Shown here in pieces: positions 1 through 7,200 of a DNA stretch of 9,964 bases (its first letter is position 1; every line of letters starts with the position of its first letter). The stretch comes from JBNJEM01 sp051745935 (GTDB taxonomy: Bacteria; Planctomycetota; Planctomycetia; Pirellulales; Pirellulaceae). The position numbers and the translations under genes were made by a program. The notes under the pieces were generated by a model. It was not told the DNA's origin and ran no database searches. It saw nothing but the letters and a program-made list of their open reading frames with translations. The stretch is from the NCBI GenBank assembly GCA_051745935.1, contig JBNJEM010000269.1, forward strand, positions 1 through 9,964. Reading direction: 5' to 3'.

Positions 1-29
1 CACGGCGGTTACCCGCGCTGCATGAGATG

Positions 30-62
30 CCCCGGGCTGGTCCCGGGGAGTTTCACGTTTTT
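30..62 (+). terminator. Rho-independent-like terminator of an upstream gene
   Basis: A perfect 7-bp stem (CCCCGGG at 30-36, CCCGGGG at 42-48) with a 5-base loop is followed by a T-rich stretch ending in TTTTT at 58-62. One + strand frame closes with TGA at 23-25, five bases before the stem, so this may terminate a gene that enters from the left and ends in ...AVTRAA. Only seven codons of that gene would be visible, so it is not called as a CDS. The T-tract is about ten bases from the stem, further than in a classic terminator, so the call is tentative. Confidence 0.4.
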
Positions 63-118
63 CGCTAATGGGGAGATGGCGCGCCCAACCGCGTTATTAG
101 CAAGGAACGTCATACACC

Positions 119-215
119 GGTCGCGGATGACGTTCTCCGCCGCGAGTCCGACCAACGGGAGGACGGCTTGCGTCGGACAGCTTTCCACCCGGAAAAAACC
201 AACCGCCTGAAATAT
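119..215 (+). repeat. Diverged single copy of the ~101-bp repeat family
   Basis: This stretch aligns without gaps to the units at 1171-1469 and differs from the third unit at about seven of 97 positions. It has the same orientation as the array. The core runs from GCGGATGAC to CCTGAAATATA. It keeps the unit's central hairpin in its most perfect form: GTCCGAC (146-152) pairs with GTCGGAC (172-178) with no mismatch, and inside it CAA (153-155) pairs with TTG (168-170) past one bulged C. No transposase, terminal inverted repeat or clear target duplication was seen around it. Several frames stay open across it, which produces spurious ORFs. It looks like an interspersed non-autonomous element or a structured RNA or DNA element. 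Confidence 0.8.
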
Positions 216-289
216 AATCCCTCGGACAAGCCGAGGGCGTTGGCCTGGTGTCACGGGTGTTCAATGACCGGATACAGCTGTTTTTTGGA

Positions 290-338
290 CGACGCGTTTC
301 CACGACGATGGAATCGACGCGTGGATGGTACGACGCGT
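290..338 (+). promoter_or_regulatory. Triplicated CGACGCGT motif, possible operator
   Basis: CGACGCGT appears at 290-297, 315-322 and 331-338, each preceded within a few bases by TGG, and each containing the palindrome ACGCGT. Start-to-start spacings are 25 and 16 bases. Repetition in a leader about 100 bases before the first gene could mean a protein-binding array, but no known regulator is recognised and chance in GC-rich DNA is possible. Confidence 0.2.
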
Positions 339-378
339 CTCTCCAGCCGGAAGGCTTTGGCGGACGCCAGTACAACAG

Positions 379-400
379 ATTGGCGTTGAATTGGCGTTGG
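379..400 (+). repeat. 11-bp tandem repeat in the leader
   Basis: ATTGGCGTTGA is followed at once by ATTGGCGTTGG, differing only at the last base. It ends 37 bases before the methyltransferase start codon. It may lie in the promoter or 5' leader. Replication slippage is the simplest origin. Confidence 0.5.
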
Positions 401-437
401 CGCGGTACATTTAACTGAGTTTCCAGAGGGCCGGCAC

Positions 438-1262
438 ATGGCACACTACGATCATCATTTCCGCCGAAATGGCGGCGGCTGCTTTGGTCGATGGAAGGAT
501 TCACGTGAAAACAGAAAGCTGCTCGAATTCGTCCTGCGGCTTGCCTCTGCCAGCCCCCGGATCGTAGAGGTCGGCCCCGGGATCGGGCATTTCGCGATGC
601 AATGCAAAACTCACGGCATTGAGTACGAGGCCATCGAGCCAAACCACGGCCGGGCCGACTTCGTTCAATCCTTGGGCCACCATGTGCACCGCGCGCCAGT
701 CCCACCTATTCCTTTACCCGAAAACCATTGTGACATTCTTTTCGCGTCCCAGGTGATTGAACACATGCCGGATCAGCAGACCGCCCTCGAATTCGTTGAA
801 GAGGCCAGGCGAATCGTGCGGCCGGGAGGGTGGGTGGTGCTCACCGCCCCTGACATATCCAGTTGGCGAGAGTTCTTTTGGGAGGACTATACGCACGGTT
901 ATCCGACAAGTCCGAGACGCATGTTAACCATGTTTCAGGATCTGGAGTTGGCCGACAACCGGCTCCGCGAATACTGTTCTTCTTGCTTTGGCCCCATGCG
1001 CTATCTGATCCTGACCATCGGCGTTTTCTTTCCCTATGGTCTATTCAACCGCCTGCTGAGATCATCGCTAAACCAGGGATTCCTCTTTAACCTAAAGGCG
1101 GCTACCTTGGCTCGCTTTGTCATTGCCGGTCGCGTGCCCACCGGGAAGCGCGCCGGAACGCGATTATGCCGGCCTCGGATGACTTTCTCCGCCGCGAGTT
1201 CGACCAACGGGAGGACGGGTTGCGTCGGGCAACTTTCCACCCGGAAGAATACAACCGCCTGA
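438..1262 (+). CDS. Class I SAM-dependent methyltransferase, C-terminus rewritten by repeat insertion
   Basis: Predicted to transfer a methyl group from S-adenosylmethionine in the cytoplasm. The acceptor is unknown; the operon suggests a sugar or lipid of the cell envelope. The Rossmann-type methyltransferase core is clear: motif I VEVGPGIG (residues 43-50), the acidic end of strand 2 at EPN (67-69), DILFASQVIEHM (99-110) as motif II, and RIVRPGGWVVLTAPD (125-139) after it. The ATG is supported by AGAGGG at 424-429, about eight bases upstream. Residues up to C244 are native. From R245 on the protein is translated repeat sequence, and the TGA at 1260-1262 belongs to the first repeat unit. A coding-like stretch at 1471-1557, reading RNRRFTVELDTDG and onward, is probably the lost original tail. 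The catalytic core is intact, so activity may persist. First gene of a three-gene operon. The family is secure, the substrate is not. Confidence 0.88.
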   Translation: MAHYDHHFRRNGGGCFGRWKDSRENRKLLEFVLRLASASPRIVEVGPGIGHFAMQCKTHGIEYEAIEPNHGRADFVQSLGHHVHRAPVPPIPLPENHCDILFASQVIEHMPDQQTALEFVEEARRIVRPGGWVVLTAPDISSWREFFWEDYTHGYPTSPRRMLTMFQDLELADNRLREYCSSCFGPMRYLILTIGVFFPYGLFNRLLRSSLNQGFLFNLKAATLARFVIAGRVPTGKRAGTRLCRPRMTFSAASSTNGRTGCVGQLSTRKNTTA

Positions 1263-1469
1263 AATATAGTTGGCCTCGGATGACTTTCTCCGCCGCGAGT
1301 TCGACCAACGGGAGGACGGCTTGCGTCGGGCAACTTTCCACCCGGAAGAATCCAACCGCCTGAAATATAGCCGGCCTCGGATGACTTTCTCCGCCGCGAG
1401 TCCGACCAACGGGAGGACGGCTTGCGTCGGGCAACTTTCCACCCGGAAGAATCCAACCGCCTGAAATAT
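1171..1469 (+). repeat. Tandem array of three 101-bp repeat units
   Basis: Units begin at 1171, 1272 and 1373 with an exact 101-base period; the third lacks the last few bases. Each opens with GGCCTCGGATGAC and closes with CCGCCTGAAATAT. Units 2 and 3 differ at one core position and units 1 and 2 at two, so amplification looks recent. The diverged copy at 119-215 shows that the family is dispersed. Because 101 is not a multiple of three, each unit shifts the frame, and several frames are free of stops, giving false ORFs on both strands. Each unit has a central hairpin (arms 1198-1204/1224-1230, 1299-1305/1325-1331, 1400-1406/1426-1432). CGG flanks the array at 1170-1172 and 1471-1473. The array has no spacers, so it is not CRISPR. 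I cannot name the family. Confidence 0.92.
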
Positions 1470-1557
1470 GCGGAATCGCCGGTTTACAGTGGAGCTGGAC
1501 ACCGATGGGATGTTGCACAAGAACACGACCCATGCTGCAAAGGTATCGAAACCGTGA
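1470..1557 (+). pseudogene. Orphaned 3' end of the methyltransferase gene
   Basis: The frame starting CGG at 1471 reads RNRRFTVELDTDGMLHKN and onward to a TGA at 1555-1557. It has protein-like composition and a mostly G/C third position. That TGA overlaps the GTG at 1554 in a GTGA arrangement, the usual join of tightly packed operon genes. Joining base 1169 to base 1471 (a 301-base deletion) links it in frame to methyltransferase residue 244 and gives a 272-residue protein. It is now separated from its gene by the repeat array and has no start of its own. The reading is inferred from frame and overlap, not from a homologue. Confidence 0.5.
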
Positions 1558-2813
1558 ATAAACGCGTACAGGACTTTCCGCTGGTTTCGAACCGACCCGA
1601 AGCGGCTGCCCCGGAGAAACGGTTGCGTCGGGTGGTCATGTGCGGGCCGGCGCTGAACCAATCGAATACTGGCGATCGACTTCTGGTGGGCACCCTCACG
1701 CAAATCCTTCGTCGGGATATTGGAGTTGAAAGAGTCATATACGTGAGCATCGGCGTCGAACCTCGAGTCGAGCGGGAAATACCAGGGCTCGAGATTATCA
1801 ATCCCCGCACCCAGCCTTGGCGTTTGGCGTGGTTTACGTTTCGCGCCGATGCTTTCATCATCGCCGGAGCAATATCGTTTCACGAACACAAACGGGTCAT
1901 GTTGAAACAAGCAATGCTCGCGTGGCTCTGCCGTCTCGGTGGTGGACGGACGGTCATTAACGCGGTGAGCATTCAACCGATCCGAAATTGGCTGTGTCGT
2001 TTGCTGTTCCGGGCAACTCACGCCGCGGCTAACTGGTTCACGGTACGTGATCAAGACTCCGTGAAGCACGCCCTGGCAATGGGAATTCGACATCCAGCAC
2101 AACGTTCCCCGGACCCTGGCATCATGTGCCCCATTGCACCGGCGGAACGCGTCAACCAAATCCTGTCGGCCGAGATGGTGCCCACGCATCAGCCTCTGTT
2201 CTGCATTGCACCGCATCTGTTCGTTAACCATGGCCGGTATCGCGATCGGCGCTATGCGGGGTTCCAGATTGAATATCCAGACTACTCGGACACCGTGTTG
2301 GACGAATACCACGAAGCGCTGGCCCGGATCGGTGATTGGCTGACGGATCACGGAACCGTTCTGTTCGTCCCCCTGTGCACCAAGACACCCCCCGGGGATG
2401 ATCGCCTGGCGGCGGAATGGATTTGCCGAAAAATGACTCACGGAAACCGGGCCTTTCGGGTCAACGGAGAGTACACCACGGGCGAACTCGCGGGTATTCT
2501 CTCGCGCTGCACGCTGCTACTTTCGTCGCGATTGCACGGCTACGCCCTGGGGGTTGCGAATGGTGTTCCATCATTGGCCGTCGAGTTCCACGGAAAGATG
2601 CGAGGACTGGCCGAGGAACTGGGGCTAGTCGACTGGATCTTTCCGATGCGGAACCTGTACGCGGAAAGCATCCGTAACACAATCGTCGAAATCCTCTCCG
2701 ATCTTCCGGCCGCTCGCGAGAGAGTGCGTGTCGGGGTGGAGCGTGCAGCCGACAAGGCCCGGTCCGATGTCCTTCGCGGTGTAACGGGACGATTTCCCCC
2801 GCGAGCGGCTTGA
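1554..2813 (+). CDS. Polysaccharide pyruvyl transferase family protein
   Basis: Belongs by appearance to the family that adds ketal-linked pyruvate to sugars of exopolysaccharide or cell-wall polymers using phosphoenolpyruvate (CsaB/WcaK/ExoV-like). At 419 residues it has a normal length. Near the N-terminus CGPALNQSNTGDRLL (residues 30-44) matches the expected N-x-GD type segment. Near the C-terminus LSSRLHGYALGVANGVPSLAV carries the conserved S-R-x-H-G motif, with H at residue 328, followed by a conserved Lys in EFHGKM. Start choice: upstream in-frame codons back to TTG 1422 lie inside the repeat array and are not native. GTG 1554 has AAAGG at 1539-1543 and overlaps the probable old methyltransferase stop (GTGA). 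The later ATG at 1638 would cut just before the first conserved segment. The gene ends in a TTGA overlap with the next gene, so the two are probably translationally coupled. Donor and acceptor are not shown by the sequence. Confidence 0.85.
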   Translation: MNKRVQDFPLVSNRPEAAAPEKRLRRVVMCGPALNQSNTGDRLLVGTLTQILRRDIGVERVIYVSIGVEPRVEREIPGLEIINPRTQPWRLAWFTFRADAFIIAGAISFHEHKRVMLKQAMLAWLCRLGGGRTVINAVSIQPIRNWLCRLLFRATHAAANWFTVRDQDSVKHALAMGIRHPAQRSPDPGIMCPIAPAERVNQILSAEMVPTHQPLFCIAPHLFVNHGRYRDRRYAGFQIEYPDYSDTVLDEYHEALARIGDWLTDHGTVLFVPLCTKTPPGDDRLAAEWICRKMTHGNRAFRVNGEYTTGELAGILSRCTLLLSSRLHGYALGVANGVPSLAVEFHGKMRGLAEELGLVDWIFPMRNLYAESIRNTIVEILSDLPAARERVRVGVERAADKARSDVLRGVTGRFPPRAA

Positions 2814-3967
2814 CTTCCATAACCACGGCGTGGGCCAACACCATGGGTAGCTCTCAACAGTACAACCGCTCTGGGCCGGAAACGGAATCGAAGGCTAAAC
2901 TCCGTGGTTGGGCCAAATGGATCTTGAAGTTGCTGTTTACCGTCAGCCTAATCGTGGTTGTTGCAACGGCTGTGGGCTGGCGAGAGATTCAGCTCGCGTT
3001 GCTCGACGTCGACATGAGGCTGGTCGGGCTTTCCTGGCTGCTGGGACTTGCCAGCCGATGCGTGGACGCGACACAGCTGAGTCTAATCATGCGCCAGGTC
3101 GATCTATCCATTCGCACTGTCCAAATCCTGGTAGCCAGTAGCTTGAGCACTCTTTACGGTCTGATATTGCCCGGCGATTTGGCCGCAAGCGTTGCCAAAT
3201 GGGTATACCTTTGCCGCGCCACGGGCGAACGAGCAGGAGTGTTTAACGCAATCCTGTACAACCGTATTGTCGCTTTCAGTCCTTGGATGATCGGTGGCGG
3301 TTTCGCATTGTTTCTGTACAACCCGTGGAATGACATCGCTATTCCACTGATGTTTACCCTGACTGCCGGCCTGGTGTTGGCAGGCTGGGTCCTTTTTTAC
3401 CACCCGATTCATGGCCCGAGAATTGACGGCATTGCGCAAGCCCTGTCGCATCGGATGCTCCCCGCGTGGTGCGATCAGCGAGTAGATTGCGTTGTGCAAT
3501 CACTGGCTCCATTCCGCCGGTTTCCTTGGCGTTTTCACCTGACGATCCTGGCGTGCAGCTGGCTGAATATGACTCTTCTGTTCGTTGCCTTTGCCACGAT
3601 GGCCCTGGCCGTCGGCATCGAAGCTCCATGGGGACTCCTGGTGTGGGTATGGAGCGTCATCATGGTGCTCAGACAATTGCCGATCTCGTTTCACGGAATC
3701 GGTGTAAGAGAAGCAACGCTGGTCGGGCTGCTCGGCTACTTCTCCGTCCCCGAAGAATCGGCGTTCACACTGGGACTGCTAGGATTCACCCATGCCCTTC
3801 TTTTTGCACTGATCGGCCTGGCCTTTCGAGTCTTCCCTCTCTTGTGGTTCACGGGATTCAAGCATCATTCCCATCAATGCGGTGGCCCGACGGCCGAAGC
3901 CCGGCTGTTGAGTAACTGTAACACCCGTAACCAGTACACACGCCACATGCACCAAATCCCAGACTGA
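2810..3967 (+). CDS. Flippase-like/LPG synthase transmembrane family protein (UPF0104)
   Basis: Integral inner-membrane protein of the family that includes the membrane half of MprF and many unassigned 'flippase-like' proteins next to glycan genes. It probably helps make or move a lipid-linked intermediate. Hydrophobic segments lie near residues 38-56, 69-85, 105-120, 153-170, 178-197, 243-268, 272-290, 301-312 and 317-347. Family-like landmarks are LILPGDLAASVAKWV (118-132) with downstream YNRIV (150-154), and GIGVREATLVGLL (297-309) near the C-terminus. There is no soluble MprF-type synthase domain. The start is uncertain: TTG 2810 gives a TTGA overlap with the previous stop but no clear ribosome site; ATG 2843, which removes 11 residues, is equally possible and also lacks one. 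The last ~35 residues are hydrophilic and His/Asn-rich, unlike the family core. Last gene of the operon, converging on the giant - strand gene. Confidence 0.83.
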   Translation: MTSITTAWANTMGSSQQYNRSGPETESKAKLRGWAKWILKLLFTVSLIVVVATAVGWREIQLALLDVDMRLVGLSWLLGLASRCVDATQLSLIMRQVDLSIRTVQILVASSLSTLYGLILPGDLAASVAKWVYLCRATGERAGVFNAILYNRIVAFSPWMIGGGFALFLYNPWNDIAIPLMFTLTAGLVLAGWVLFYHPIHGPRIDGIAQALSHRMLPAWCDQRVDCVVQSLAPFRRFPWRFHLTILACSWLNMTLLFVAFATMALAVGIEAPWGLLVWVWSVIMVLRQLPISFHGIGVREATLVGLLGYFSVPEESAFTLGLLGFTHALLFALIGLAFRVFPLLWFTGFKHHSHQCGGPTAEARLLSNCNTRNQYTRHMHQIPD

Positions 3968-3970
3968 AAA

Positions 3971-4012
3971 CCAAAGGGACGAATCCCGCGGCCTTGTCCC
4001 GCGGATCCTTGG
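3971..4012. terminator. Long imperfect hairpin between convergent genes
   Basis: ATCCCGCGG (3983-3991) pairs with CCGCGGAT (3999-4006) over eight base pairs with one bulged C and a seven-base loop. CCAAAGG (3971-3977) and CCTTGG (4007-4012) extend the stem past an internal bulge. It begins four bases after the flippase-like gene's stop and could end transcription from the + strand operon. No strong T-tract follows on either strand, so the stem is certain but the role is inferred. Confidence 0.45.
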
Positions 4013-4290
4013 ATTTGCTGCTCATACTGAAGTAGAATCCCAGCTTCGTGATCACAAATCCCTTATGACGTACCCTGTTTAACCGCAAGGCCAGAGTCCG
4101 CCCGCCCACGCGTGGGACCGGCAAGGATCCATGACGGCGGACGGCGGCCTGCTCGCTCCACAGGGCCGTTGCCCAACCCTCATTGCCTGGAAGAGCCTTA
4201 CTTCAGTTCGCAAAAAAGTTACAAAAACATGCAACCATGGCGTTTACGCAATATCAGGGTGAACGACGGCATGGAACAACAGCGTCCGGC
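4013..4290. other. Intergenic tail with little recognisable content
   Basis: No gene is supported on the + strand. On the - strand two T-runs (4212-4217 and 4223-4227, seen as A-runs on +) lie downstream of the giant gene's stop, but no convincing stem precedes them. GACGGCG is tandemly doubled near 4133-4146. A - strand frame from about 4124 down past 3980 has fairly G/C-rich third positions and reads GFVITKLGFYFSMSSK in part. It may be a gene remnant, but it overlaps the hairpin and the end of the flippase-like gene. Confidence 0.35.
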
Positions 4291-7200
4291 CTAATTCGAC
4301 ACCGCCTTCCAGAGGTTTTCCGACGCAAAAACGGCATCCCGTTCGCTTTCCCCCGGAACGCGGCGGCGTCCGGTCTCCAGTGTGGCACTCATGAGATCGT
4401 CGGTGGAGGAAGCCAAATCATCGAGCCCGGCGATGTGTCCCAGTTCGTGAGACACGACGGTCAGAAGGTCGATGCGGTCGACGGCGTTCGGAGCGACAGC
4501 GCGTAAATCGCCGCTCTCTTGCACCCTGGAAAACTCGTTGTCTTTATCCGGTGTCGGGTCGATGAACCAGCCGTGCCCCGCTGCATCCGAATCAATGAGG
4601 ATGCCATCGGAGGTGGCCATCCCTAGATGAGCTCCTGGCAGATCCACGACGCCGAAATCAGTCCGATTCAGCTTGTTCAGCAGTTCATCGGGCAAACCCG
4701 CCCGAGCCCAACGGGAGAGCCCCTCGGCGGTAATCGGTCGCAGCTCCGCTTCGGTAAGAGGGGTGGCATTTTCGACGGCGACGCGTGGGCCACCCGCGGT
4801 GAGAAGCGGCGCGGAGTATTTCACCCAAACACTGTCGGCGATAACGTAATCATTGGCGTTGTTGGTAAGTGTCACCGTCAGTTTCCCTTGCGCATCCACC
4901 GTGATGTTTGCCAAGTGGTCGAACCACACGCCTGATTTCGGCCCTTGTTCATCGTTACAAGGGTGTTCCTGATCGACGCGTACCGTCTTCGCTTCACTCC
5001 CCCCATCGAGCGTGAAAGGCGCGTTATTAGCACGATTCTCGTGAGCTGTCCACGACGCCAAAACCTCATACTGACCGGCCGCCAACCCGGTAAACGTCCA
5101 GGTCGATTTCTTTGAACCCGAACCTGCTTCGGCATACCAATAGTCACCGTTATACGATCCAGAGAGTCCACCTTTGCCCCAGCCGCCTTCAAATGCGTGG
5201 CTGGAGTTTCCGTCGTCGATGACGGACTTCACGTCCGCCGTGGTGAATTCTCGGGGATTCGACCAGGAGCTCCACGAACCATGATTGTCTTGATGGCGTA
5301 CTCGCCAGTAATACTTGACGTCATTCAACAGTTTGCCGGCGGGTACCGCTTCCCTGGTCTTCTCGGAATCCGTGTCCGTGTAATCCCATACCATATTGTT
5401 GAAACTGTCATCGATGGCCACCTGCCACCGTGTTGCTTGGTGGCTGTCGCCGCTGTCGGGATCCGAGAACTCGCTGGATTCAAGGGTGGGGGTCGGATGC
5501 ACGTCACTGCTATCATCCGCGGGCGATGAGCAATTGGGCGTGTTGGGTTTGCTGTTCTCCGGTGTCGTGGCCGACCTTGATATCGAATATGTGCCCTCGT
5601 TCTGGTTGAGTGATTTATCCCGAGTTTTCACCCGATAAGTGTACGCCGTTTCGGGCGTGAGTCCCGTGTCCACGTATATCGGGCTGTCCTGCCAACCACT
5701 GTCGCTGCCTCCCGCGTTACCCGTGGTCTCCTCGAAGTAGTATTCAACGCCACTTGGATCATCGGCCGTGGTGGCTATCATCCGGACCGATGTCGACCCC
5801 GTCGCGTAAGGCTCCGTATGCCACGTACTCACGGCCGGGTTGGGGGGCGTCGTCTCCACCGGCTCGTTCACGGTTCCTATGATTGTGAAGTTGAAGGGAT
5901 TCTCTTCGGCATCATTATTGGAAAACGTAATCTGCCCCGTCTTCGTCCCCGTGCTTAGTGTGTCCAAACGCACGGTGAACGCGTCCGACGCGCCGGCCGC
6001 CAAGCTCGTGGGAAGAGCTTCCGTGACCGTGTACCCAGCCGGCACGCTGATACTACCCAACGTCAATGTAGTCGTGCCATCGTTGCGCACCGTGAACGTC
6101 CGCGTCGGGCCGGCTTGTTCCAGTACTCCCTCGCCGAAATCGGTGTGGTCTTCTAAAGTGGGGGTTGCTTTGCCGTCCGTGATTGACACGTCATTGCCAA
6201 GTACCGTGATCTCCGGAACCGGCTGCGCCTCCACCGTGCCCGTGGTACTGACCGCCTCACTCCACACTCCATAGTCGTCCTGCGCCCGAGCGAAGTACCG
6301 GTTCACGCCCGTGGGAAAACTCGCCGTCTCGCCGCTGTACGTCCAGCCGTCGCTGACCGTATCGGCGCCCAAGAGTTCATCCATGCCAACGTCCAGGATG
6401 CCGTCCCCGTCCGCGTCGCGATAGAACTCGACTCTCCTCACTGATCCGTCGGTGTCTTCAACGTCAGTGGCGGTCAGCGTGAGGCTATTCGGCTGCGTTA
6501 CCGGGTCGGGACTCGCGTTCAGAGACCCCACGGTCGGGGCCTGGGTTGGCGGCGCCTGCCATTTTACCCACGCGGCATCGGCAACCACGTACTCGTTGGC
6601 ATCATTGCTAAGCGTTACGGTCAACGTTCCTTCAGCATCCACCACGATCGATCCCAGCCGCTGGAATGGGACGCCTTGGGACTGCTTGTTGTTTTCCGGG
6701 GCGGCTTCCTGATTCACGCGGATCGTCTTCTGTCCCGTTCCGCTGGAAATGGTATAGGGCGCGTTCGTGGCGCGGTTCCCGTGGGGTGTCCAGGTCGTGA
6801 ATACCTCGTACTCCCCGGGAGTAAGATTACTAAACGTCCAAATCGATTTCTGGGCTCCAGAACCAGGAGCACGGTAACGGTACTTTCCGTCATATGCTCC
6901 CTGTAAGCCGCCCTGTCCCCAATCCCCAATCATGGAGTGCCCCGTGTCTCCATCATCGATAATCCGAGATACGTCGCCAACCTTCCCCTCAACGGCGAAG
7001 GTGAAGGGACTCTCGTCGCTATCGTTATTCGAGAAACGAATCTCGCCCGTCTTCGTCCCAGCGGATAATGTATCCATTCGCACGGTAAACGTGTCTGATG
7101 CATCGGCGGCCAGCGTGTCGGATAGAGCGTCGGTGACACTGTAACCACGCGGCACTGTCACGCTGCCTAACACCAATGTGGCGGGACCATCGTTACGCAC

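Larger units (their letters stand above)
216..437. other. Non-coding leader upstream of the operon
   Basis: No convincing gene was found here. A perfect 7-bp stem (CCCTCGG 219-225, CCGAGGG 231-237, loop ACAAG) directly abuts the end of the repeat copy. No T-tract follows, so it is not an obvious terminator. The octamer CGACGCGT occurs three times on the same strand (290-297, 315-322, 331-338). An 11-base near-perfect tandem repeat lies at 379-400. Promoter hexamers could not be assigned with confidence. An open + frame across 168-389 is mostly repeat sequence and is not supported. Confidence 0.5.

Noticed and set aside
97..705. 202-residue open frame on the - strand over the leader and the start of the methyltransferase
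   Set aside because: It is Arg/Pro/Gly-rich, matches no family I know, overlaps the repeat copy and runs antisense to the methyltransferase core motifs.
1166..1464. Short + strand proteins starting inside the repeat units
   Set aside because: They differ only by frame shifts of the same repeat, have no ribosome site of their own, and end on the repeat's built-in stop. Only a genome-wide coding test could revive them.
1171..1469. CRISPR-like array
   Set aside because: The whole 101-base unit is repeated with almost no variation. There are no unique spacers between short repeats and no cas genes nearby.
1422..1553. Extension of the pyruvyl transferase back to TTG 1422
   Set aside because: The first residues would come from the repeat. 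The family's conserved N-terminal segment lies well downstream, and GTG 1554 has both a ribosome-site-like AAAGG and a GTGA overlap.
1164..2441. 425-residue open frame on the - strand across the repeat array and the pyruvyl transferase gene
   Set aside because: It is antisense to a gene with clear family motifs, and its C-terminal part is only translated repeat, shifting through different repeat frames. G/C-rich third positions readily leave the opposite strand open.
3104..3499. 131-residue open frame on the - strand inside the flippase-like gene
   Set aside because: It is antisense to hydrophobic membrane segments of a recognisable family, with no motif or start signal.
5020..5033. GCGTTATTAGCA shared with bases near 91-103
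   Set aside because: A 12-base match between the leader and an Asn-Asn-Ala coding stretch is isolated, with no extended similarity on either side.
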